From: Jatrophihabitans sp.
GTDB taxonomy: Bacteria; Actinomycetota; Actinomycetes; Mycobacteriales; Jatrophihabitantaceae
DNA: 64,000 nucleotides
NCBI GenBank assembly: GCA_036389035.1
Contig: DASVQQ010000039.1
Span: 216,581 to 280,580, forward strand
Direction of reading: 5' to 3'
A model generated the notes under the pieces. It ran no database searches. It saw nothing but the letters and a program-made list of their open reading frames with translations, and was not told the origin of the DNA. A program made the position numbers and the translations under genes. Shown here piece by piece: positions 43,493-51,474 of the stretch (the stretch's first letter is position 1; every line of letters begins with the position of its first letter).

Positions 43493-43872
43493 TCGTGGTC
43501 GATGCCTCGGCAGCCCTGTCGGCGTTGCTGAACGACGGTCCGGCGCGTCGATCGCTTGCCGCGGAGCAGTTGCATGCTCCGCACCTCGTCGACTCCGAGG
43601 TCGCCAGCGGATTGCGTCGCCGGGTCGCCGCTCAGCAACTCACGGCCGCCGGCGGCTGGACGGCCCTGGACCGGTGGCGGCGGCTGGGTATGACGAGATA
43701 CCCCGTTTATGCCTTGCTGGACAGGGTGTGGCAGTTGCGCGACAACGTCTCGGCCTCCGACGCCTGCTACGTCGCTCTGGCAGAACAGCTTGGCTGCGCA
43801 TTGCTCACGGCCGATGCGCGGCTGAGCAGAATACCCGGTGCCCGGTGCCCGATCACCGTCGTGCCGCGATAG
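43489..43872 (+). CDS. VapC-type toxin (PIN domain ribonuclease)
   Basis: 127 residues. PIN acidic residues: VVDASAAL (first Asp), DSEV (Glu), SASDACYVALAEQL (Asp) and TADARLSR (Asp). All four magnesium ligands present, so probably active. Type II toxin partner of the preceding antitoxin; lies directly before the NCS2-hydroxylase operon. Confidence 0.9.
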   Translation: MIVVDASAALSALLNDGPARRSLAAEQLHAPHLVDSEVASGLRRRVAAQQLTAAGGWTALDRWRRLGMTRYPVYALLDRVWQLRDNVSASDACYVALAEQLGCALLTADARLSRIPGARCPITVVPR

Positions 43873-43999
43873 TCCCGGCCACGCCGCCTCCTCGGACCTG
43901 CGGCGTGTCACAGCTGCCGGGTCGATCTTTGGCTCAACACTTCACCGTGTAGCGGCGCCGTGCGTGGATACCGCGCGGCCGAGAAAGCGTGGAGGCCAG

Positions 44000-45436
44000 A
44001 TGTCTGCGTTCGGATGGAAATTGGTCTACGGCGGCAAGACGCCGCCGCCGGGCGCGGTGGTGCGTCCGGACGAGCGGTTGTCCTGGCTGCGGATGAGCGG
44101 CCTGGGCGCCCAGCACGTGGTGGCGATGTTCGGGGCCACCTTCGTGTTCCCCGCGATCATGGGGCTGAACCCGAACCTGGCCGTGATGATGTCCGGCGTC
44201 GCCACCATCATCTTCCTGCTGATCGTCAAGGGCAGGGTGCCCTCCTACCTGGGCACCTCGGCGTCCTTCGTGGCCGCGGTCGCCGCGATCCGGGCGCAGG
44301 GCGGCGATTCGGCCGACGTCACCGGGGCGATCCTGGTCGCCGGGGTGATGCTGGCCGCGGTCGGCGTGCTGGTGCACTTTGGCGGCAGCCGCTACGTGCG
44401 GGCGGTGCTGCCGCCGGCGGTGACCGGCGCCGTGGTGATGCTGATCGGCTTCAACCTGGCGACCGTCGCCACCAGCGTCTACTTCCCGGCCCAGCAGTGG
44501 ATCGGCCTGCTGACAGCCCTCTTCGTGCTGATCATCACGGTGCTGGTCCGCGGCTTCCTCAGCCGGATCGCGATCTTCCTGGCGCTGGTCTTCGGGTATC
44601 TGATCAGCTGGATCGCCGACCGGATCAACGACGTGCCCAAGTGCACTGCCGAAGTCACCACCGCCTGCACGCCGACCGGCCACCGGATCGACTGGAGCGG
44701 GGTGCGCAGCGCCGACTGGATCGGCCTGCCCCAGGACATCACCAGCCCGACCTTCGGCGAGCTGACCGGCCCGCACCTGCCCGCCTTCAGCATCACCTTC
44801 ATCCTGCTGGTGATCCCGTCGGTGATCGCGTTGCTCGCCGAGAACGCCGGACACGTCAAGGCCGTCTCGGAGATGACCGACGAAGACCTGGACCCCTACC
44901 TCGGGCGGGCCTTCATCGGTGACGGCGTCGGCACCGCGGTGGCCTCCTTCGTGGGCGGCTCGCCGACCACCACCTACGCCGAGAACATCGGGGTGATGGC
45001 AGCGACCCGGATCTACTCGACGCTGGCGTACTACATCGCCGCGGTGGTGGCGATCCTGTTCGGGTTCTGCCCCAAGTTCGGGGCGGTGGTGGCAGCCACC
45101 CCGGGCGGGGTGCTCGGCGGCATCACGCTGGTGCTCTACGGCATGATCGGCCTGCTCGGCGCCAAGATCTGGGTCGAGAACCGGGTCGATTTCGGCAACC
45201 CGATCAACCTGGTCCCGCTGGCCGCTGGCATCATCGCCGGTATCGGCAACCTGACCATTAAGTTCAGCGACACCTTCTCCATCACCGGAATCGCGGCGGG
45301 CACGTTGATCATCCTGGTCGGCTACCACCTGGTGCATATCCTGGCACCAAGGCTCGGCTCCGCTCCGGCGGAGAACACCGCTCCGATCACCGACACCCCG
45401 GCAGCAGGTCATCAAGGAGGTCCCAGGAAACGGTGA
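44000..45436 (+). CDS. NCS2 family uracil/xanthine permease
   Basis: 478 residues from ATG 44000 (GGAGG four bases upstream). About 12-14 helices. Family marks: GLGAQHVVAMFGATFVFP, LGTSASFVAAVAAIRAQGG, LIPSVIALLAENAGHVKAV (transport-site Glu region) and GGSPTTTYAENIGVMAATRI. Imports a nucleobase, uracil- or xanthine-like. ATGA-type overlap with the FAD subunit makes it the first gene of the hydroxylase operon. Confidence 0.92.
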   Translation: MSAFGWKLVYGGKTPPPGAVVRPDERLSWLRMSGLGAQHVVAMFGATFVFPAIMGLNPNLAVMMSGVATIIFLLIVKGRVPSYLGTSASFVAAVAAIRAQGGDSADVTGAILVAGVMLAAVGVLVHFGGSRYVRAVLPPAVTGAVVMLIGFNLATVATSVYFPAQQWIGLLTALFVLIITVLVRGFLSRIAIFLALVFGYLISWIADRINDVPKCTAEVTTACTPTGHRIDWSGVRSADWIGLPQDITSPTFGELTGPHLPAFSITFILLVIPSVIALLAENAGHVKAVSEMTDEDLDPYLGRAFIGDGVGTAVASFVGGSPTTTYAENIGVMAATRIYSTLAYYIAAVVAILFGFCPKFGAVVAATPGGVLGGITLVLYGMIGLLGAKIWVENRVDFGNPINLVPLAAGIIAGIGNLTIKFSDTFSITGIAAGTLIILVGYHLVHILAPRLGSAPAENTAPITDTPAAGHQGGPRKR

Positions 45437-46317
45437 AGCCGTCAGCGTTCGACTACAGCCGCCCGGAGTCCCTCGACGAGGCGTTGGGACTGCTCGCCGA
45501 GGCCGGTCCGGACGCCAAGGTGCTCGCCGGCGGCCAGAGCCTGCTGCCGCTGCTGTCGATGCGGTTGATCGCACCTGCCCGATTGGTCGACGTGAATCGG
45601 CTGAGCGAGCTAGCCTACGTACGCTCCGGCCCGGACGCCGTCTGGGTCGGAGCCCTGGCACGGCACGCCGCGGTGCTGCGCGACGCCGGCGCCAGGGACC
45701 GCCAACCGCTGCTTGCCGAGGCGCTGGCGGTGATCGCGCACCCGAGCATCCGCAACCGCGGGACCTCCGTCGGCAGCCTCGTGCACGCCGACCCGTCGGC
45801 CGAGCTGCCCGCCGTGCTGTGCCTGCTGGAAGGGTCGGTGACCCTGGCCTCGACCGCCGGCCGGCGCACTGTGCCCGCGGACCGGTTCTTCACCGGCCCG
45901 CTGGAATCGGACGTCCAGCCGGGCGAGCTGGCGATCGAGGCCAGCTTTCCGGCGCGGCCGGCCAGGTCGGGCAGCGCGTTCGCCGAGGTGTCGCGCCGGC
46001 ACGGGGACTACGCGGTCTGCGGGGTGGCGGTGCTGGTCGAACTCGATGAGGACCTGCGGATCACCGCCGCCCGGGCCGGCTACCTGTCGGTCTCGGCGAC
46101 GCCGCTGGTGCTGGACCTGACCGCGGCGATCAGCGGACGGGCCTACGACGCCGACCTGTCCGAGGCGGCCGCCTTCGCCCGGGCCGCGGTCGATCCGGAG
46201 CCCGACATCCACGCCAGCGCCGAGTACCGCCGCCAGCTGGTCGGCGTGCTGACCGGACGGGCCCTGAGACTGGCCGCTCAGCGGGCCGCCGGCAACTCCG
46301 GCGAGGCGGCCGCATGA
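45433..46317 (+). CDS. Xanthine-dehydrogenase/CoxM-type FAD subunit
   Basis: 294 residues from GTG 45433 with AAGGAGG 12 bases upstream. FAD-binding: LAGGQSLLPLLSMRL and IRNRGTSVGSLVHADPSAEL. Electron-transfer subunit of a three-part molybdenum hydroxylase. The stop overlaps a 29-codon ORF that leads to the iron-sulfur subunit. Confidence 0.92.
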   Translation: MKPSAFDYSRPESLDEALGLLAEAGPDAKVLAGGQSLLPLLSMRLIAPARLVDVNRLSELAYVRSGPDAVWVGALARHAAVLRDAGARDRQPLLAEALAVIAHPSIRNRGTSVGSLVHADPSAELPAVLCLLEGSVTLASTAGRRTVPADRFFTGPLESDVQPGELAIEASFPARPARSGSAFAEVSRRHGDYAVCGVAVLVELDEDLRITAARAGYLSVSATPLVLDLTAAISGRAYDADLSEAAAFARAAVDPEPDIHASAEYRRQLVGVLTGRALRLAAQRAAGNSGEAAA

Positions 46318-46409
46318 GTGAGGATCGCAGCGAGCGCCAGCGAGCGAGGACCGGAGCGAATTGCAGCGATGAGCGCTCGCGCGAAGAGCCGGTGATGGCA
46401 TGAGTGAGG
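46312..46409 (+). repeat. Inserted repeat-like segment with bridging mini-ORF, bounded by 12-bp direct repeats
   Basis: GCATGAGTGAGG occurs at 46312-46323 and again at 46398-46409. Between them is an 86-base-period segment full of GCGAGCG words with an internal inverted repeat (GCGAGCGC 46330-46337, GCGCTCGC 46373-46380). It encodes a 29-residue ORF (46314-46403, MSEDRSERQRARTG...) that overlaps the upstream stop and the downstream start by ATGA at both ends. It resembles dispersed 'SERxRARTG' repeats I recall from actinobacteria. Confidence 0.65.
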
Positions 46410-46933
46410 CTGAGACCAGGCACCGGATCGCCCTGACCGTGAACGGGATCGAGCGGCGGGCAGAGGTGCCGGCCCGCCGGCTGCTGTCGGACTGCCTGCG
46501 CCACGACCTGGGCCTGACCGGCACCCACGTCGGCTGCGAGCACGGGGTGTGCGGCGCCTGCACCGTGCTGGTCGGCGGCGTGGCGATGCGGTCCTGCCTG
46601 CTGCTGGCGGTCAGCGTGGACGGCGAGCAGGTCACCACCGTCGAGGGCCTGGCCGGCCCGGACGGCGCGCTGTCGCCGGTCCAGCAGGGCTTCGCCGACT
46701 GCCATGGCCTGCAGTGCGGCTTCTGCACGCCGGGCTTTCTCACCACCATCACCGCCGGCCTGGCCGAGAACCCGGACCCGACGCCCGAGCAGGCCCGCGA
46801 GCTGATCAGCGGCAACCTGTGCCGGTGCACCGGCTACCAGAACATCGTGGCGGCCGTGCTGCGCGCCGCCGAACTCGGCAAGCAGGCCGAACTCGGCAAG
46901 CAGGCCGAGCTGGGCAAGCAGGCCAAGGCATGA
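46400..46933 (+). CDS. CoxS-type 2Fe-2S subunit
   Basis: 177 residues. First cluster: GCEHGVCGACTVLV; second: CGFCTPGF and CRCTGYQNI. Passes electrons from the molybdenum site to FAD. The last ~20 residues are three AELGKQ copies, absent from normal family members. ATGA overlap with the large subunit. Confidence 0.95.
   Translation: MSEAETRHRIALTVNGIERRAEVPARRLLSDCLRHDLGLTGTHVGCEHGVCGACTVLVGGVAMRSCLLLAVSVDGEQVTTVEGLAGPDGALSPVQQGFADCHGLQCGFCTPGFLTTITAGLAENPDPTPEQARELISGNLCRCTGYQNIVAAVLRAAELGKQAELGKQAELGKQAKA
46868..46921 (+). repeat. Three tandem 18-bp units encoding AELGKQ
   Basis: Three in-frame copies of GCCGAACTCGGCAAGCAG or close variants at the very end of the iron-sulfur subunit gene. 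Confidence 0.9.
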
Positions 46934-49332
46934 CCACCCGGATGATGGGCGAGCCGGTGCGGCGGGTAGAGGACCGCCGGCTGCTGACCGGGGGCGGGCG
47001 CTACCTCGACGACCTGGGCGCCGACGCGGTCGAGGTGGCGGTGCTGCGCTCACCGCACGCGCACGCCAAGATCCTCGACATCGACGTGACCGGGGCGCTG
47101 GAAGTCCCCGGCCTGCTGGCCATCTACACCTACGAGGACCTGACCGGCCCGCTGGCCGACCCGTTGCCGCTGCTGATCCCGCACCCGGCGCTGACCCATG
47201 GCCGGACCCAGTACCCGCTGGCCCGCGACGAGGTGAACTACGTCGGCGAGGCGGTGGCGATGGTGGTGGCCGAGAACCGCTACCTGGCCGAAGACGCCGT
47301 CGAGCGCATCGTGGTGAGTTATGAGGTGTTGCCGCCGGTGGTCGGGATCGCCGCCGCCCGCGCCGCCGAGCGGCTGGTGCACCCGGACGTGCCGGGCAAC
47401 GTGGCCGCGCACTTCGTCCAGGAGACCGGCGACGCGGCCGCCGCGATCGCCGCGGCCCCGCACCGGCTCGAGCTGGAGCTCGACATCGAGCGCTCGGCCA
47501 GCACCCCGCTGGAGGGCCGGGGCGTGCTGGCCCGCTGGGACACCGACGCGCAGCGGTTGCGGATCTGGACCTCGACCCAGACCTCGACCGGGGTGCGTGC
47601 CGCCGTGGCGGTCAAGCTGGGCCTGGACCTGGGCAGCGTGGAGGTGATCACCCCGGACGTCGGCGGCGGCTTCGGCGTCAAGATCATGCACCCGTGGCCC
47701 GAGGAGGTGCTTGTGCCGATGGCGGCCCGGGCGCTGGGCCGGCCGGTGAAGTTCACCGAGGACCGCCGCGAGCACTTCATCTCCTCGGCCCACGAACGCG
47801 GCCAGTTGCAGCGGATCGAGGTGGGCTACGACGACGACGGCCGGCTGCTGGGGCTGTCGGTGCGGTTCTGGCACGACCACGGCGCCTACATCCCGTACGG
47901 CCTGATCGTGCCGATCATCACCTCGACCCAGCTGCTCGGGCCGTACAAGCCCGGCGCCTACCGCGTGGAGTTCGAATCCCTTTACACCAACACGGTGATC
48001 GTCACCCCGTACCGCGGTGCCGGCCGGCCGCAGGGCGTGTTCGCGATGGAGCGGACGATGGACGCCATCGCGGCCGACCTGGGCCTGGACCGGGCCGAGG
48101 TGCGCGAGCGCAACTTCATCCAGCCCGAAGAGATGCCCTATGACCACGGCCTGATCTTTCAGGACGGCCGGCCGTTGATCTATGACTCCGGAGACTTCCC
48201 CGCCTCGCTGGCCAAGCTGAAGAAGCTGATCGGCTGGGACTCCTGGTCCGACTACCAGGCCCAGGCCCGGGCCGAGGGGCGTCAGGTCGGCATCGGGCTG
48301 GCCTGCTACGTGGAAGGGACCGGCGTCGGGCCGTACGAGGGTGGCCACGTCCAGGTCGAGACCACCGGCAAGGTGAAGGTCGCCACCGGCCTGACCTCCC
48401 AGGGCCAGGGTCACCAGACCGCGTTCGCCCAGATCGTCGCCGACGAGCTCGGGGTGCCGATGTCCGACATCGAGGTGGTCACCGGCGACACCCGACGTTT
48501 CCCCTACGCGGTAGGCACGTTCGCCTCCCGGGCGGCGGTGATGAGCGGGTCGGCGATCGCGCTGGCGGCCCGGGCGGCGCGCGCCAAGATCCTCAAGGTG
48601 GCGGCCGAGGCGCTGGAGGCCGAGGCCGATGACCTCGAGATCGTCGAGGGAAAGGTGCGGGTCAAGGGCAGCCCGAGCGCGGAGATCTCGCTGGGCACCG
48701 TCGCGGTGCTGTCCAACCCGCTGCGCTACGCCTTCGACGAGGCGTCCAAGGCCGCGACCCAGTTCGCGGTCGGCCATCCGGAGCTGCCGCCGGTCGGCGA
48801 GGACGACGAGCCGGGGATCGAGGGCCGCGACTACTACTCGCCGCTGCGCTCGACCTTCGCCAACGGCATGCACGCGGTGATCGTGGAGACCGACCCCGAC
48901 ACGGCCGAGATCAAGATCCTGCGTTACTGCGTGGTGCACGACTGCGGCACCCTGATCAATCCGATGATCGTGGCCGGCCAGGTGCACGGCGGGGTCGCCC
49001 AGGGCGTCGGCGGCGCGCTCTACGAGCGGATGGCCTATGACGAGGCCGGCCAGCTGCAGAACGCCTCATTCATGGACTTCCTGATGCCCTATGCCTCCGA
49101 AATGCCCGACGAGATCGAGATCGATCACCTGCAGACCCCGTCGCCGCTGAACCCGCTGGGCATCAAGGGCGCCGGCGAGGCGGGCGTGATCCCCGGCGCC
49201 GCGGTGTTCGCCGCGGCCATCTCCGACGCCGAGGGCTTCGAGATCACCAAGATGCCGATCTCACCGAGCGAGCTGTTCGAACTACGGTCGGCGCGCCGCG
49301 CTGCCGGCCAGCGGAAGGGGAACCGGTCATGA
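46930..49332 (+). CDS. Xanthine-dehydrogenase-family molybdenum subunit
   Basis: 800 residues. Molybdopterin-binding: GGGFGVKIMHPWPEE, TGLTSQGQGHQTAFAQI and the catalytic-Glu loop KGAGEAGVIPGAAV. The active-site loop reads PYRGAGRPQG, the form II type, not the AYxCSFR of true CO dehydrogenase, so CO oxidation is unlikely; a heterocycle or aldehyde hydroxylase is expected. Needs MCD cofactor, which links it to the MocA-like gene. Confidence 0.93.
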   Translation: MTTRMMGEPVRRVEDRRLLTGGGRYLDDLGADAVEVAVLRSPHAHAKILDIDVTGALEVPGLLAIYTYEDLTGPLADPLPLLIPHPALTHGRTQYPLARDEVNYVGEAVAMVVAENRYLAEDAVERIVVSYEVLPPVVGIAAARAAERLVHPDVPGNVAAHFVQETGDAAAAIAAAPHRLELELDIERSASTPLEGRGVLARWDTDAQRLRIWTSTQTSTGVRAAVAVKLGLDLGSVEVITPDVGGGFGVKIMHPWPEEVLVPMAARALGRPVKFTEDRREHFISSAHERGQLQRIEVGYDDDGRLLGLSVRFWHDHGAYIPYGLIVPIITSTQLLGPYKPGAYRVEFESLYTNTVIVTPYRGAGRPQGVFAMERTMDAIAADLGLDRAEVRERNFIQPEEMPYDHGLIFQDGRPLIYDSGDFPASLAKLKKLIGWDSWSDYQAQARAEGRQVGIGLACYVEGTGVGPYEGGHVQVETTGKVKVATGLTSQGQGHQTAFAQIVADELGVPMSDIEVVTGDTRRFPYAVGTFASRAAVMSGSAIALAARAARAKILKVAAEALEAEADDLEIVEGKVRVKGSPSAEISLGTVAVLSNPLRYAFDEASKAATQFAVGHPELPPVGEDDEPGIEGRDYYSPLRSTFANGMHAVIVETDPDTAEIKILRYCVVHDCGTLINPMIVAGQVHGGVAQGVGGALYERMAYDEAGQLQNASFMDFLMPYASEMPDEIEIDHLQTPSPLNPLGIKGAGEAGVIPGAAVFAAAISDAEGFEITKMPISPSELFELRSARRAAGQRKGNRS

Positions 49333-49976
49333 AGCTGGCAGGCGAGGCGGTGCTGCACGCGCCGGTCGAAAAGGTCTGGGCGGCGCTGCGCGATCCGGCG
49401 GTGCTGGTGGCGACCATCCCGGGCTGCGAGCGGTTGGTCGCCACCGGCCCGGACAGCTATGACATGACGGTGACCGCGGGGGTGGCCTCGATCAAGGGCA
49501 GCTACGCCGGCACCGTGTCGCTGACCGACCTGCCCGAGCCGAACACCTTTCTGATGAAGGCCTCCGGCGCCGGCGTCCCCGGCACGGTCAGCGCCGACGT
49601 CCGGGTGAGCCTGGCCGAAGCCGGTGAGGGCACCCGGCTCAGCTATGACGCCGAGGCCGCCATCGGCGGGGTGATCGGCGGCGTGGGACAGCGGATGCTG
49701 ATCGGGGTCGCCAAGAAGCTAGCCGGTGAGTTCTTCACCGGGGTGGACGACGTGCTGACCGGAAACCGGCCGGCCGCCGCCGTCCCGGTCGAGGCTTCGG
49801 CGGAACCGGCGCGGGAAGACATGCCGGTGGTGTACCGGGATCCGGCGGTGCCTGGCCGGCAGATCGCCGGCGAGCCGAAGTCGTTCATACTGGGAGCGAT
49901 CTTCGGAGCGGCCACCGCGCTGCTCGGCGTGCTGGTGGGAGCCAGGACCGCCCGCTTGAACAGGAGGTATCGCTGA
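49329..49976 (+). CDS. CoxG-like SRPBCC protein with C-terminal membrane anchor
   Basis: 215 residues. CoxG fold: KLAGEAVLHAPVEKVWAALR, IPGCERLVATGPDSY, GVASIKGSYAGTVSL. Ends in a hydrophobic helix (FILGAIFGAATALLGVLVGA) and basic tail, so it is tail-anchored. In carboxydotrophs CoxG tethers the dehydrogenase to the membrane; the same role is likely here. Start overlaps the previous stop. Confidence 0.9.
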   Translation: MKLAGEAVLHAPVEKVWAALRDPAVLVATIPGCERLVATGPDSYDMTVTAGVASIKGSYAGTVSLTDLPEPNTFLMKASGAGVPGTVSADVRVSLAEAGEGTRLSYDAEAAIGGVIGGVGQRMLIGVAKKLAGEFFTGVDDVLTGNRPAAAVPVEASAEPAREDMPVVYRDPAVPGRQIAGEPKSFILGAIFGAATALLGVLVGARTARLNRRYR

Positions 49977-50875
49977 TGCGTGAGTTCACCGCCGCGGCCG
50001 TCCAGGTGGCGCCCGTGCCCGGCCCGCTGACCGCCGCCAGCGTGGCCGCCAACACCGCCCGGGCGATCGAGTTGACCAGGCGTTGCCACGCCGCGACCGC
50101 CGCCGAGCTGATCGTGCTGCCCGAGTCGGTCACCACCGGCTTCACCCCCGGGATCGACACCGAGCAGCTGTGGGACCTGGTCAGCGAGCTGCCGGGCCCG
50201 GTGCTGCAGCCGTTCGCCGACCTGGCCGCCGAGCTGGGCAGCCACCTGGTGCTCGGCACCTACGAGCGCGGCCCGCAACGCGGGGTGGTCTACAACGCGG
50301 CGGTGGTGCTGAGCCCCACCGGTGAGCTGCTGGGCGTCTACCGCAAGACCCACCCGTTCGGCCACGAGCGGGCCGACGGCGGCGGCTGGACCACCCCGGG
50401 CGAGGACATCCTGGTGGTGGACACCTCGCTGGGCCGGATCGGGGTGATCATCTGCTTCGACGGCGACTACCCGGAGCTGTCCCGCATCACCGCGCTGGCC
50501 GGCGCGGAGGTGATCTGCCGGCCCTCGGCGCTGCTGCGCTCGGCGGACATCTGGGAGCTGACCAACCGCGCCCGGGCCTATGACAACCACGTCTACGTGA
50601 TCGGCTCGAACGCCACCGGCATCGACCCGGGCGGGGTGATCTACTTCGGCAACTCGATGATCGTCACCCCGATCGCCGAGGTGATCGCGCTGGCCTCGTC
50701 GCACGAGTGCTGGGTGTCGGCCCGGCTGGACCCCGACACCGCGATGCGCTCGCTCACCCCCGGATCATCGGTCCCGCAGACCTTCGACCACCTGGCCGAC
50801 CGCAACCTGGCGCTGATCCGCAAGAACGCCGAGCGGCTGCTGGGCGAGGCCCGGACGTCGTTCAAGCTCGGCTGA
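49976..50875 (+). CDS. Nitrilase-superfamily amidohydrolase
   Basis: 299 residues, ATG sharing one base with the previous stop (TGATG), AGGAGG upstream. Catalytic triad in order: Glu in IVLPESVTTGF, Lys in YRKTHPFGHE, Cys in VIICFDGDYPE. N-carbamoyl or simple amide hydrolysis (ureidopropionase/carbamoylputrescine type) suits the operon; a true nitrile substrate is less likely. Last gene of the operon. Confidence 0.9.
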   Translation: MREFTAAAVQVAPVPGPLTAASVAANTARAIELTRRCHAATAAELIVLPESVTTGFTPGIDTEQLWDLVSELPGPVLQPFADLAAELGSHLVLGTYERGPQRGVVYNAAVVLSPTGELLGVYRKTHPFGHERADGGGWTTPGEDILVVDTSLGRIGVIICFDGDYPELSRITALAGAEVICRPSALLRSADIWELTNRARAYDNHVYVIGSNATGIDPGGVIYFGNSMIVTPIAEVIALASSHECWVSARLDPDTAMRSLTPGSSVPQTFDHLADRNLALIRKNAERLLGEARTSFKLG

Positions 50876-50880
50876 GCCGC

Positions 50881-51445
50881 TCAGCTGGCCCGCTCGAGAT
50901 GCCACCGCTCGCCGTCTGCCACCACCAGGGCGACCGTCCGTAGGAGCTGCCACTTGCCGGCCGGGCTGACCACTCGCAGCCCCAGGGTGGTGGTGCCGCT
51001 GGCCGTGACGGTGAGGGTCACTGGGAGCACCCCGCCGCCCTGCGGCACCGTGAACCGGGCCGGCTGCACGGTGAGGGGGCTGCCGGCCTGCTCCACGGTC
51101 AGGGTGGATCCGCCGAAACTGGCGATACAGACATAGGCCGGGGCGGGCGTTCGCAGTGCCCATTCACCGGAGGGCCAGTCCAGCCCGGCCACCACGCCAC
51201 CGTCCGGGCCGCCGGGATCAGTTGCCTCCTTCCCGCAGTCTCGCAGCGTGAGCGGAGCACCGCTGGTCGCCGGGGTGGAGGTGCCAGACCCCGCGCTGGT
51301 GCAGCCACTGCCCCAGCACTATCGCCAGCACTGTTCCGGCCACCTTGGGCAAAGCGGACTTGCTTCGGAATGCGGCAGGCAGCCGGCCAGGCGATGAGCG
51401 AGCCTTCGCCGCGCTGTGAGCGGTCTGATCGCTGGCTGTCGTCAT
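50881..51445 (-). pseudogene. Lipoprotein-like gene split by a one-base frameshift
   Basis: From ATG 51445 the frame runs MTTASDQTAHSAAKARSS, then a hydrophobic VAGTVLAIVLG and is lost. One base later the other frame continues GSGCTSAGSGTSTPATSG (lipobox-like), LTLRDCGKEA and a beta-rich domain ending RWHLERAS at 50881. The break falls in a run of four C on the plus strand (51311-51314); removing one restores a ~187-residue lipoprotein. Could be a true pseudogene, phase variation or a sequencing error. The C-terminal 104 residues can be read alone from GTG 51195. Confidence 0.6.
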
Positions 51446-51474
51446 GGGGAAATGGCTCGGGACGAGACCGAGGA

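Noticed and set aside
46930..49332. True CO dehydrogenase large subunit
   Set aside because: The active-site loop is PYRGAGR, form II type, without the CO-oxidising AYxCSFR cysteine loop.
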